A DNA stretch of 64,000 nucleotides from Ramlibacter sp. (lineage in GTDB: Bacteria > Pseudomonadota > Gammaproteobacteria > Burkholderiales > Burkholderiaceae_C). The notes beneath the pieces were generated by a model that worked only from the letters and a program-made list of their open reading frames with translations, had not been told where the DNA came from and did no database searches. The DNA is taken from positions 62,001-126,000 of the forward strand of contig NZ_JAQGNQ010000056.1 in the NCBI RefSeq assembly GCF_028291745.1, read 5' to 3'. The position numbers and the translations under genes are program-made. Numbering within the stretch: position 1 is the first letter of the stretch; every line of letters starts with the position of its first letter. This document shows, piece by piece, positions 44,054-52,313 of this stretch.

Positions 44054-44755
44054 TCACGCGCCGAGTTCGAACACCAGCACTTCCGCGTTCTTGCCGTCGC
44101 TCAAGGCGACTTCCGACTCGCCTTCGATCTTGGCCGCGTCGCCCGCGTGCAGCGGCTTGCCATTGACCGTGAGGTCGCCGCGAACCACGTGGACGTAGTA
44201 CTTGCGTCCCGCTGCCGCCGGCAGCGTCGCCTTCTCGGTCGCGTCGAACAGGCCGGCATACATGCGCGCATCGGCGTGGATCAGGACCGATCCCTCGGCG
44301 CCATCCGGCGCAGCGACCAGCCGCAGCTTGCCCCGCTTCTCCGCGTCGGCGAAGCGCTTTTGCTCATAGCTCGGCTCGATCCCGCGCACGTTCGGCTGGA
44401 TCCAGATCTGCAGGAAGTGCGTCGTCTGGTCCTGCGCGTGGTTGAACTCGCTGTGCATCACCCCGCGCCCGGCACTCATGCGCTGCACGTCGCCGGGCGG
44501 GATCGTCTTGACGTTGCCGATCGTGTCGCTGTGCGCGAGTTCGCCATCGAGCACGTAGCTGATGATCTCCATGTCGCGGTGGCCGTGCTTGCCGAAGCCC
44601 TGGCCGGCCGCCACGCGGTCTTCATTGATGACGCGAAGCTCGCCGAAGCCCATGTGCTCGGGGTCGTGGTAGTCCGCGAACGAGAAGCTGTGATAAGACT
44701 TCAGCCAGCCGTGTTCGGCGAGCCCGCGTTCTTCGGATTTGCGGAGCGTGATCAT
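44054..44755 (-). CDS. Pirin family protein
   Basis: 233 residues of the bicupin pirin fold. The N-terminal cupin iron ligands are visible in FGKHGHRDMEIISYV and MHSEFNHA (two His, one His and one Glu expected). Some pirins are quercetinases, others redox regulators. AGGAG lies 5 bases before the ATG. It is divergent from a LysR regulator across 137 bases, the common pirin/LysR pairing, which suggests that regulator controls it. Confidence 0.95.
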   Translation of the reverse strand: MITLRKSEERGLAEHGWLKSYHSFSFADYHDPEHMGFGELRVINEDRVAAGQGFGKHGHRDMEIISYVLDGELAHSDTIGNVKTIPPGDVQRMSAGRGVMHSEFNHAQDQTTHFLQIWIQPNVRGIEPSYEQKRFADAEKRGKLRLVAAPDGAEGSVLIHADARMYAGLFDATEKATLPAAAGRKYYVHVVRGDLTVNGKPLHAGDAAKIEGESEVALSDGKNAEVLVFELGA

Positions 44756-44892
44756 GTGAGCTCCTGGAGTGGGTGAGACCTTGTCGTGAGATCCAACTGT
44801 ATGGACGCAAGGCCTGCGGAAAAACAGCACGGGCGTCATCCGCGCATTGCGCTTCGGTCAATAATCGCGCGCCGTCAAACGTCGAGGTAGAT

Positions 44893-45825
44893 ATGGATAG
44901 GCTGCAATCCATGCGGGTGTTTCAACAGGTGGTGGACGAAGGCGGCTTCGCAGCAGCCGCGCGCAAGATGGACCTCGCGCCCGCCGTGGTGACCCGGCTG
45001 GTCAGCGACCTGGAGGAGCATCTGGGTGTGCGCCTGCTGCAGCGAACCACCCGCAGGCTGTCGCTGACCCAGTCGGGCGAACGGTACCTGGAGCGGGTGC
45101 GGACGATCCTGTCCGAGATCGACGATGCGGATGCGATGGTGCAGGCCGAAACCAGGGAAATGAGCGGCAGGGTGCGGGTCCTGGCGCCCCCGGTGGCCGC
45201 GACGCACACCCTCGCACCGGCGATCATCGGCTTCCAGAAGCTGCATCCCTCGGTGTTCGTGGACGTCCACGTGGAGGACTCGCCCGATCCGGCAGTCCAC
45301 GACCATGACCTGGCGGTCCTGAACAGCACCGTCCATATCGATCCCGACGTCATCGCCCGTCCCGTGATCCTGAGCCAGGCCGTGTTCTGCGCCGCTCCCG
45401 CCTACCTCGGGCAGCATGGCGAGCCCCGGACACCGGAAGACCTGCTGCGCCACCGCTGCCTGCGCCTGCGCACGCCCGGCGTGCGTCTCGGTCCCATGCG
45501 CCTGCTCGATCCCACCCAGCAGGACCGCCTGCTGGAACTGGATGTGCCGGCCGTGATGACCGCCAACCACACCGACACGCTGCTGCGTGCCACGCTGGAA
45601 GGCGGCGGCATCAGCAGCCAGCCGATCGACCTGCTCGCGCCCTTGCTGAAGGCAGGCCTGCTGCAGCGCGTGCTGGCGCCGTGGATCACGGCGCGGCTCA
45701 CGCTGATTGCGGCCCTACCGAGCCGCAAGTACATGCCTGCGCGCACGCGGGCCTTCATGGACTATCTGATCGAGCATTCGCGCCGCACGGTGGAAGGCCT
45801 CGGGCTGGACATGCCGCAGCCCTGA
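44893..45825 (+). CDS. LysR-family regulator, probable controller of pirin
   Basis: 310 residues: winged helix-turn-helix at the N-terminus (RVFQQVVDEGGFAAAARKMDLAPAVVTRLVSDLEEHLGVRLLQRTTRRLSLT) and a LysR substrate domain of the CrgA-like subgroup. GAGGT lies 4 bases before the ATG. LysR regulators usually act on the divergent neighbour, here pirin, in response to a small ligand, often a quinone-like or aromatic compound for pirin partners. Confidence 0.95.
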   Translation: MDRLQSMRVFQQVVDEGGFAAAARKMDLAPAVVTRLVSDLEEHLGVRLLQRTTRRLSLTQSGERYLERVRTILSEIDDADAMVQAETREMSGRVRVLAPPVAATHTLAPAIIGFQKLHPSVFVDVHVEDSPDPAVHDHDLAVLNSTVHIDPDVIARPVILSQAVFCAAPAYLGQHGEPRTPEDLLRHRCLRLRTPGVRLGPMRLLDPTQQDRLLELDVPAVMTANHTDTLLRATLEGGGISSQPIDLLAPLLKAGLLQRVLAPWITARLTLIAALPSRKYMPARTRAFMDYLIEHSRRTVEGLGLDMPQP

Positions 45826-46074
45826 TCCCGGTCGGCGAGTGCAGTCGCTGTACAGCCGGCACGCATCCAGCGCACATCGCTTGGCGCTATCCGACGTCGT
45901 GTAGGCCCCCCTACGCAATCGACGAGCTGAGCGCACTGATGGAGCGGGCCTTGCGGGTCAGCGTGCATTGAGGTGTTCATGCCGCGCTTTAGCGCACGGC
46001 CGCGGGGACACACGCCGCACCATCGAGGATTGTCGATCCCGCAGCGGCCGAAGAGGCCTGCCCGGCCGCGGTGC

Positions 46075-46080
46075 TATACT
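46075..46080 (+). promoter_or_regulatory. Extended -10 element for tRNA-Lys
   Basis: TGCTATACT gives an extended -10 (TATACT) about 46 bases upstream of the tRNA 5' end. No convincing -35 is visible at 17 bases. Confidence 0.45.
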
Positions 46081-46125
46081 TCGTCCCCATCGCAGCTTCG
46101 AACTTCGAAGCTCGCTCCGGACAGT

Positions 46126-46201
46126 GGGTTCTTAGCTCAGTTGGTAGAGCAGCGGACTCTTAATCCGTAGGTCGACAGTTCGAATCTGTCAGGACCCACC
46201 A
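46126..46201 (+). tRNA. tRNA-Lys (anticodon CTT)
   Basis: 76 bases including encoded CCA (46199-46201). The acceptor GGGTTCT pairs with AGGACCC, D-stem GCTC/GAGC, anticodon stem GCGGA/TCCGT with loop CTCTTAA and anticodon CTT at 46159-46161, T-stem GACAG/CTGTC with TTCGAAT loop. All arms are complete. A lower-GC islet begins immediately downstream. Confidence 0.97.
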
Positions 46202-46904
46202 CTTTCCCAGCCCTCTCCCTTCGCCTTCTTCTGCTATCAAACACGTAGCGGCCGCTTATAGGCTCCGTGGATTCGATCAGCTCGTGTAGCCACCATGTAG
46301 CCGGGGAGGCGCAGGATTCCGCTCCCTCCTTCCCTGGCCGTCGGGGTGCAACCGCGTCAGTTCCCGTGCACGCCGATGCCCGCGCGCGCGATCCTGATCG
46401 ACACGGCGCGGCAGGAACGGGCATGACGGATCGTGCGATCGGAGGTGCCGGCGGCCTTCGCGCGAGGGGAGCGCGCATGTTTCAAAGCGTCCCAGGCTTG
46501 TCGCGCTGGCGTGTGAACAGCAGAGCGCGGCAGTTGTATAGAACATCGCGCAGCGCTTGTGCCGTTCGCAGCCTCACCTCCAGCGGCTGCGTCGCCCTTC
46601 AGCCACTGTGGCGCTCCTCAATACTTCGAAGCAGTTCTGTCACCCGCAGCTCCACGTCCACTATGCGTTGCTCGATCTGAACAAGTTCGTCTTCCACAGC
46701 ACCCGAGATTCTGCGCCGGGGCTGCGCGGCTATGCGGCGTGCACGCTGCTGCGCGCGGGAGACGTCGGCGGGATCGCACCGATGCTTCGTTGCCATAATC
46801 TGCCAGAGGTGGCGTGGGCAACCCCGGTAGGCGCCGGCGCCAGTCCGCCACGATCAACGTGTGATCTGCGCCGTGCGGCACACTGAGCCACGGGAGGGAT
46901 GTTG
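46202..46904. other. 703-base stretch with no confident gene
   Basis: Several short frames run through it on both strands, none with a clear ribosome site or recognised domain, apart from one possible coiled-coil frame described separately. No terminator hairpin is seen after the tRNA. Confidence 0.6.
46599..46796 (-). CDS. Possible small coiled-coil protein (65 residues)
   Basis: The C-terminal half reads as a regular coiled coil (AVEDELVQIEQRIVDVELRV), unlike most chance frames in GC-rich DNA, and codon use is less GC-biased. The ribosome site before the ATG at 46796 is weak. No family recognised. It may be a remnant of the islet. Confidence 0.3.
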   Translation of the reverse strand: MATKHRCDPADVSRAQQRARRIAAQPRRRISGAVEDELVQIEQRIVDVELRVTELLRSIEERHSG

Positions 46905-47288
46905 ATGAGGAAGACGGCTTTGGCGGCTCTCGCGGCCGGCTCGCTGATCGTGACCCGTGCCCACGCGCTCACCGGAAACGACCTTCTGAAGGATCTTCGC
47001 GAGCCTGATCGCACCATCGCGACGGTCGGCACGACCGCGTACATCCGGGGCTTCCTCGACGCAGCCTCGGTTTCTCGGATAGCTCAGAGGGAGTGGGGCG
47101 GACAGCCCCTCTTTTGCGCACCCGAAGGATCGACCGTAGAGCAAGCAAAGGACATGGTGAAGCAGTACCTGGAGAACAATCCCGGAGAGCGGCATTACGA
47201 CTGGGTCCATCGTGTTCACTGTCTTGGGACAGGCTTGGAGCTGTCCATAGGCACTGGGGCCCGGTCAGGGTCAGTCGCGGCCGGCTGA
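46905..47288 (+). CDS. Rap1a/Tai-like (type VI immunity domain) exported protein
   Basis: 127 residues with signal peptide MRKTALAALAAGSLIVTRAHA. The mature part follows the Rap1a/Tai pattern: GNDLLKDL, AYIRGFLDA, FCAPEGSTVEQAKDMVKQYLENNPGERHYDW. This family includes Serratia Rap1a, a periplasmic immunity protein against amidase effectors of type VI secretion, and many proteins of unknown role. The usual final Phe-Pro-Cys is absent; the C-terminus ends in a Gly/Ser-rich tail, perhaps altered. GGAGG lies 7 bases before the ATG at 46905. No effector or T6SS gene is next to it. Confidence 0.72.
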   Translation: MRKTALAALAAGSLIVTRAHALTGNDLLKDLREPDRTIATVGTTAYIRGFLDAASVSRIAQREWGGQPLFCAPEGSTVEQAKDMVKQYLENNPGERHYDWVHRVHCLGTGLELSIGTGARSGSVAAG

Positions 47289-47326
47289 ACGTCACTCCCC
47301 GGATGCGACTGGCTGCCGGCCTGTCG

Positions 47327-47716
47327 CTACCCGCAAGCACTGCCCACGTCTGACACGGCGCGCTCATAGTCGTCGTGGTCCCTCTTCGCGCGCCGAAACT
47401 CCGAATCGCACTCGTCGGAGAAGTCTTCTGCCTCCGCGCATCTGGTCAGGCGTTTCGAGGAGCTCGCGAGTTCGGATGCAGCAGAGCGGGCTTTCGACCT
47501 GGCGTCGCGGCATTCGGGCGACGCGGTGTCGTCCCGCACGATGCGCTGCACCTACAGCACCTCGCGAACTTCGGCGGGGCTCAGTTGCTCGATGCGTTTC
47601 CTGCCGGCGGCGATGTCCTGGTAGTAGCGAAAGCCGCGCTGTAGATCCTGGGCAGCCGAGGCGGCCGCGACCAGCAGCGCGATTGTCGTGAGCAGAGCCC
47701 GCGCCCAGCAGCCCAT
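47327..47716 (-). pseudogene. Small exported protein interrupted by an in-frame amber codon
   Basis: The ATG at 47716 follows AAGGAG and starts a signal peptide (ARALLTTIALLVAAASAAQ). After 54 codons a TAG (47552-47554) interrupts, and the same frame continues directly for 74 codons to a TGA at 47327 with compositionally similar, charged, Cys-bearing sequence (ASPECRDARSKARSAASELA; CAEAEDFSDECDSEFRRAK; SACG). Read through, it gives about 129 residues with four Cys in the second half. It is most simply a nonsense mutation, possibly of a Glu or Gln codon. Function unknown. Confidence 0.6.
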
Positions 47717-47963
47717 CGGTGTTCTCCTTCGAGTGGTCATCTTCGCACGCATCAGCGCCGGTGAGCCGTGGTCGCTCCTCCACCGCGATGACGTCACCCC
47801 GGCGTCGCGATGTCGCCAACGCCCCCAGAACGCGCCACGATCAGGTAGACGCCGCGATCATCACTCGCCAGGACTCCTCATCCCTGCACCACACCGCGAC
47901 TTGAGTCCGCTGTGTTGCTCGGGGCGTAAACACCCCCAGCACGATCCTCAGGGAGTTCTCAAG

Positions 47964-48224
47964 ATGCGGCATGCAGCCCAGTACCTCCGGATGTCATCGA
48001 CGACGCAGCCGTTCTCGATTGGCGCTCAATCAGAAGCGATTGCAAAGTACGCGTCAGCGAACGAGATACGCATCATCGCAACGTACATCGATGAAGCACG
48101 CAGTGGCTTGAGCCTCAGCGGGCGAGCGGGCATGCAGCGCCTGCTGTCAGACGTGGCGCACGAGAACTGCCCCTTTACTGCGATCTTGGTCTTCGACGTC
48201 ACACGATGGGGCCGCTTCCAAGAT
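47964..48224 (+). pseudogene. Truncated serine site-specific recombinase (resolvase N-terminus)
   Basis: About 87 residues of a resolvase/invertase catalytic domain: YLRMSST with the nucleophile Ser, SIGAQSEAIAKYA, YIDEARSGLSLSGRAGMQRLL and ILVFDVTRWGRFQD. AGGGAG lies 8 bases before the ATG at 47964. Homology stops near 48224, 18 bases before the end of the opposite-strand kinase gene; the frame then runs as noise over that gene. The rest of the catalytic domain, the recombinase domain and the zinc ribbon expected of a large serine recombinase are missing. Confidence 0.82.
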
Positions 48225-48241
48225 GTCTCCCTCCCCGATCT

Positions 48242-49807
48242 TCAGGTTCTCTTGGTCTCCTCGCTTGCCGGATGCGCCTGTGCCAGCGCTGCAGCGAGAT
48301 CCTGGATGTCCACCGGCTTCAACAGGTGCCGGTCGAAACCGGCCGCGCTGACTTTCACGCGATCCGAATCCTGGCCCCAACCCGTGAGCGCGACCAGGAA
48401 CATCCCCGCGGTTTCAGGACTGCCGCGCAGCGTGCGCGCGAGCTCGTAGCCGTCCATGCCCGGCATGCCCAGGTCGAGGATGCCGATGTCGGGCCGCAAT
48501 TCCTCGACGAGCCGCAAGGCATCCGCACCGGCATAGGCCACCTTGACCGTCGCGCCGAACATAGCGACGAGCAAGGCGAGCGAATCGGCGGCGTCGGCGT
48601 TGTCGTCGACGATCAGCACCTTTTGCCCGAGCAAGTCCAGCGTCGCGTACGCAGCAGGCACCACCGCTTCTTCGCGGTCGCAGGTGGGCAGGCGCACGGT
48701 GAAGACCGAGCCTTTGCCGCTGCCGGCGCTTTGCGCGTCTACCGATCCGCCGTGCAGTTCCACGAGCTTGCGCACCAGCGTCAGGCCGATGCCCAGGCCG
48801 CCCTGCGCAGCGCGCGCGGCGTCTCCCACCTGCACGAACAGCTCGAACACTTCGCCCAGCATGTCCGCCGGGATCCCGATCCCCTGGTCGCGCACGACGA
48901 CCTCGGCGTCGGCTCCGTTGCGCGCCACCGCGATCTCGATCTGCGTCCCCGCCGGCGAATAGCGCGAAGCGTTGTTCATCAGGTTGGCGAACACCTGCAC
49001 CAGGCGCACCTTGTCGGCGGCCACGTCGATGCGGCCGGCGGGAAGCCGCAGCACCAGCTGCTGGCCGGCCGCCTCGGCGAGCGGGCGACTCACGTCGGCG
49101 GCATCGCGCAGCACTTCGATCAGGTCGACGGGCTGGATCTGCAACGCGATCTTGCCGCGGGTGATGCGGGACACCTCCAGCAGGTCGTCGATCAGGCGCA
49201 CCATGTGCTGCACCTGGCGATCCATCATCTCGAAGAACTTGCGCGAGGTCTGCGCATCCGGCTGCTTGTTCATCAGCACCGAGAGCGCCGTGCGCATCGG
49301 CGCCAGCGGGTTGCGAAGTTCGTGCGCCAGGGTGGCGAGAAATTCCGTCTTGCGCTGGTCGGCCTCGCGCAGGCCCTCGAGCGTTGCCCGCAGCACGTAC
49401 TGGCGCTTGCGTCCGGCCAGCGCCGCCCGCACTGCACTGACGAAAGCGGCAACGCGCATCGGGCGCTCCAGCACCGTCAAGCTGCCCAGGGCTTCCATGA
49501 TCCGGGCAATGGCCGGCGAGTCCGCGCCGGTGCGCGCCAACACGATGACGGGAAGATCGGACCAGTCCGGCTGCGTCTGCAGGGCCGACAGCACTTTCGC
49601 GAAGGCGGGGTCCTGCAGCAGTTCCTCTGCCAGGACCAGCACGCCCGCGCCATGGCCGATTTCGCGCAAGATGTCGTTGCAATCGAGGCACGACGCGCTT
49701 TCGATACCGGCCCGCCGCAGCGTTGAAATCATCAGTTCGCAGTCTTTCGCGGTCGCCGCACGCAGCAGCACGCGCAGTTCCCCGCTCGGATCCATCGCAG
49801 CCGTCAC
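48242..49807 (-). CDS. Hybrid histidine kinase with N-terminal pseudo-receiver, paired with KaiC
   Basis: 521 residues. An N-terminal receiver-like domain (about 10-125) lacks an obvious phosphoacceptor Asp (VLVLAEELLQDP at that position). Then HisKA with LATLAHELRNPLAPM (His about 163), ATPase motifs NLMNNASRYS, DQGIGIP and GLGIGLTLVRKLVELHGG, and a C-terminal receiver with VLIVDDNADA and Asp in GILDLGMPGMDG. No membrane helix, so it is a cytoplasmic kinase. The GTG start at 49807 overlaps the KaiC-like stop by GTGA, so the two proteins probably act together. Confidence 0.92.
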   Translation of the reverse strand: MTAAMDPSGELRVLLRAATAKDCELMISTLRRAGIESASCLDCNDILREIGHGAGVLVLAEELLQDPAFAKVLSALQTQPDWSDLPVIVLARTGADSPAIARIMEALGSLTVLERPMRVAAFVSAVRAALAGRKRQYVLRATLEGLREADQRKTEFLATLAHELRNPLAPMRTALSVLMNKQPDAQTSRKFFEMMDRQVQHMVRLIDDLLEVSRITRGKIALQIQPVDLIEVLRDAADVSRPLAEAAGQQLVLRLPAGRIDVAADKVRLVQVFANLMNNASRYSPAGTQIEIAVARNGADAEVVVRDQGIGIPADMLGEVFELFVQVGDAARAAQGGLGIGLTLVRKLVELHGGSVDAQSAGSGKGSVFTVRLPTCDREEAVVPAAYATLDLLGQKVLIVDDNADAADSLALLVAMFGATVKVAYAGADALRLVEELRPDIGILDLGMPGMDGYELARTLRGSPETAGMFLVALTGWGQDSDRVKVSAAGFDRHLLKPVDIQDLAAALAQAHPASEETKRT

Positions 49808-51279
49808 CCGTGCCCTTGTTCGGTATCCGCTCTCCGCTCCACCGGTGTCGGCACACCGGTGAGGATGCCGCGGAACTCCCTCAGGGGCGGGCCGAGCTCG
49901 AGACCGCGGCCGGACATCGTGAAGCTGCGGATCGTTCTTTCGTGGTGCCCGGTGCGCTTCTTCACGACCGAGATCGCCTGCCGGACCTCCCCGTTCGTCT
50001 CGAAGTAGCGCAGCAGGATCACCGAGTCGGCGAGATAGCTCGCGTCGACCGGCGACTGCATCTGCGATCCGATGAGCCCCTGGTGCGCGCCGATCATCAT
50101 CGTCGCCACGTCGGCCTGCGCGAGGTACATCAGCAGTTCATGCAGTTGCACGATCAGGAATCGTTCGTCGGGCATCGCATTGAGATAGCCGTTCAGGCTG
50201 TCGATCACCACCACCCTCGCGTCGTGCGACTCCACGGCCAGCCGGATTCCGTGGACCAGTTCGCCCGGAGACATTTCGGCGGGATCCACCTGCCGGATCC
50301 GGATGTGGCCGGATGCCAGGTACGGCCGCAGGTCCATGCCCAGGCTTTCCGCGCGATTGACGAGGTTCGTCATCGTTTCATCGAAGATGAACAGCGCCGC
50401 GCACTCCCCGCGTTGCGCCGCTGCAAACGCGAACTGCATCGCCAAGGTCGACTTGCCGGTACCCGGCGCGCCCACCACCAGCGTGCTCGAACCGCGCGCG
50501 ATGCCTCCGCCCAGCAGATCGTCCAGCGTCTGCACGCCGCTGGGCAGCTTGGCCTGAAGGGCCTTGCTCACATGTTCACCGGCGACCAGGCGCGGGAACA
50601 CGATCAATCCGCCCTTGTCGATCTTGTAGTCGTGGTAGCCCTCGCGGAAGCGCCGGCCGCGGTACTTCAGCACCAGCAGTCGTCGCCGCGAAGAGCCATA
50701 GTCGGAGTGCAGCTGCTCGAGCCGCAGGACGGCGTGCGAGATGCTCTGCACCTGCTGGTCATGGTCGGCCGAGGTCATGTCGTCCAGCAGCATCACGGTG
50801 CAGCCGCGGCCGGCAAAGAACTGCTTCAACGCCAAGATCTGCCGCCGATACCGCAAGGAGGTGCCGGCCAGCAAGCGCAGTTCCGACAGCGAGTCGAAGA
50901 CGACGCGCGTGGGATTGAGCTGTTCCACATCGGCCAGCACGCGCTGCGTGGTCTCGCCGAGTTCCACCTCGGAAGGGTGGAACACCGTGTACTGCTCGTC
51001 GGGCTGCAGACTCTCCTGCGACGGGAGCAGCTCGCGCGTCTGCAGGCCGGCCAGGTCCCAGCCGTGGGACTCCGCCACGCCCTTGAGTTCGTCGACGGTT
51101 TCCGACAGCGTGACGTAAAGGACCGACTCGCCCGCACGCGCACCTTCCATCAGGAACTGCAGGGCCAAGGTGGTCTTGCCGGCGCCAGGGGTACCCTCGA
51201 TCAGATACAGCCGGCCGGGCGTGAAGCCGCCGCCAAGCACGTCGTCGAGTCCCGGGATCCCTGTACTTGCGTTGTTCAA
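49804..51279 (-). CDS. KaiC-like double-domain RecA ATPase
   Basis: 491 residues with two KaiC repeats: STGIPGLDDVLGGGFTPGRLYLIEGTPGAGKTT (Walker A near 31) and SGVQTLDDLLGGGIARGSSTLVVGAPGTGKST (near 273). Walker B-like VVFDSLSEL and VVVIDSLNGY follow. The TTG at 51279 was chosen because GGAGG lies 8 bases upstream and the KaiC domain starts at once; a longer open frame upstream has no support. KaiA and KaiB genes are absent, as in many non-cyanobacterial KaiC-kinase operons, where KaiC is thought to tune a histidine kinase in stress signalling. Confidence 0.92.
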   Translation of the reverse strand: MNNASTGIPGLDDVLGGGFTPGRLYLIEGTPGAGKTTLALQFLMEGARAGESVLYVTLSETVDELKGVAESHGWDLAGLQTRELLPSQESLQPDEQYTVFHPSEVELGETTQRVLADVEQLNPTRVVFDSLSELRLLAGTSLRYRRQILALKQFFAGRGCTVMLLDDMTSADHDQQVQSISHAVLRLEQLHSDYGSSRRRLLVLKYRGRRFREGYHDYKIDKGGLIVFPRLVAGEHVSKALQAKLPSGVQTLDDLLGGGIARGSSTLVVGAPGTGKSTLAMQFAFAAAQRGECAALFIFDETMTNLVNRAESLGMDLRPYLASGHIRIRQVDPAEMSPGELVHGIRLAVESHDARVVVIDSLNGYLNAMPDERFLIVQLHELLMYLAQADVATMMIGAHQGLIGSQMQSPVDASYLADSVILLRYFETNGEVRQAISVVKKRTGHHERTIRSFTMSGRGLELGPPLREFRGILTGVPTPVERRADTEQGHG

Positions 51280-51418
51280 GTGAATGCCCTCCGGTGGCCA
51301 TGCGCAGTGATCCGCGCGGCCAGCGGCATGCATCATACGAAAGCAGCCAGCGCTCCTTTGCCCCAAGGGCTGGCGCGGGTGCGAAATGCGCGTTATCGCC
51401 GCGAAAGCGCCGGTCCTT

Positions 51419-52306
51419 CTAGGCCGTCCGGAAAGCCCGCTGCCGCATCCAGCGCGTCGCAACCCACTTCTCGCCGGCCAGCACCGGCAGGGCGGCGTGC
51501 AAGGAGAGGGGATCCAGTTGCCCTGCGCTGTTGCAATACTCGAAATACAGCGCGCTGCCCTTGCGCGGCGCCACGCTGATGCCCGCTTCCGGGAACACCG
51601 TTTCGCCGCCTTCCTCCGGGTCGTTCAGGTAAGCGACCAGGGTGCTCACGCGCTGGCCGCTGCGGCTGATGGACGCCTGGTTGGCGCTGTTGGTGGGCAG
51701 CAGGAAATCGAAATGCGGTGCGCTCTGGGCGCCTTCGGCCGCGTAGTGCAGCACCTGCAGGCCCTCCCCGTTCGCGAGCGGCAGGCCCATGAGGCGGGCC
51801 AGGCGCCGGTCGATCCGATCGATCAGCGCGTTCTCCTGCGGCCGGAAGAACAGGCCCTGGCTGGTGCGCTTGGCGCTCGTGACGTCCTGGCCCGACGCCG
51901 GGTCGACCAACGTCGAGGGCTGCAGCCGCGGCTGGGTCAGCGCGATCAGCGCGTCGCATTCCTCGGGGCTGAAGACGCCGTCGAGCACGGCCACCATGGG
52001 CCGCTCCAGGCGCAGCGCCACGCGCACGCGGCGGTCACCCACATCGATGCTGATGCCGGTCGGGAGGCGCGGCTCCTCGTAGCGGTAGCGTGCGGCCTGC
52101 ACTTCCTCGGCGTCGATGCCATCCTCGGGCAAAGCCACGCCGCGGGCCCGCGCCGACCACAGCGTCTCGACCACCGCCGTGGCGGCCTCGCCGTCGAAGC
52201 CCTGCTCCGCGAGCGTGCGCGCCAGCGGCCCGGGCGGAACGCCGCGGTCCACGTTGTGCAGCACCCAGTCACGCAACTCACGCGTGAAGCCGATGCGCTC
52301 ATTCAT
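51419..52306 (-). CDS. Prolyl-4-hydroxylase-like 2-oxoglutarate/Fe(II) dioxygenase
   Basis: 295 residues. The jelly-roll iron ligands are His and Asp in SAPHFDFLL and a distal His in LSLHAALPV; the 2-oxoglutarate Lys lies in GEKWVATRW. FSPEECDALIAL and SQGLFFRPQENALIDRIDRRLARLM match the P4H alpha-subunit-like branch. The N-terminal 80 residues are a helical extension. It is last in a run of four genes (gap 7 bases) with two secreted lipoproteins and a MauG-type protein. The protein substrate is not known. Confidence 0.9.
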   Translation of the reverse strand: MNERIGFTRELRDWVLHNVDRGVPPGPLARTLAEQGFDGEAATAVVETLWSARARGVALPEDGIDAEEVQAARYRYEEPRLPTGISIDVGDRRVRVALRLERPMVAVLDGVFSPEECDALIALTQPRLQPSTLVDPASGQDVTSAKRTSQGLFFRPQENALIDRIDRRLARLMGLPLANGEGLQVLHYAAEGAQSAPHFDFLLPTNSANQASISRSGQRVSTLVAYLNDPEEGGETVFPEAGISVAPRKGSALYFEYCNSAGQLDPLSLHAALPVLAGEKWVATRWMRQRAFRTA

Positions 52307-52313
52307 GCGGCGC

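Larger units (their letters stand above)
46202..48241. mobile_element. Lower-GC islet between tRNA-Lys and the KaiC-linked kinase gene
   Basis: By eye GC falls to about 55-60 percent, against nearly 70 percent around it. It holds sparse, short or broken genes: a doubtful coiled-coil frame, a Rap1a/Tai-like protein, an amber-interrupted exported protein and a cut-off serine recombinase. A recombinase remnant next to a tRNA suggests a decayed integrated element. No duplicated tRNA 3' end was found, so att boundaries are not shown. Confidence 0.45.

Noticed and set aside
44756..44892. Specific LysR operator between pirin and LysR genes
   Set aside because: No convincing T-N11-A palindrome could be picked out; only the divergent arrangement supports regulation.
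46137..46478. Minus-strand frame overlapping tRNA-Lys
   Set aside because: Typical spurious protein translated from tRNA complement; no ribosome site.
46202..48300. Duplicate of the tRNA-Lys 3' end as an attachment site
   Set aside because: No second copy of the T-arm/acceptor sequence was found by eye downstream.
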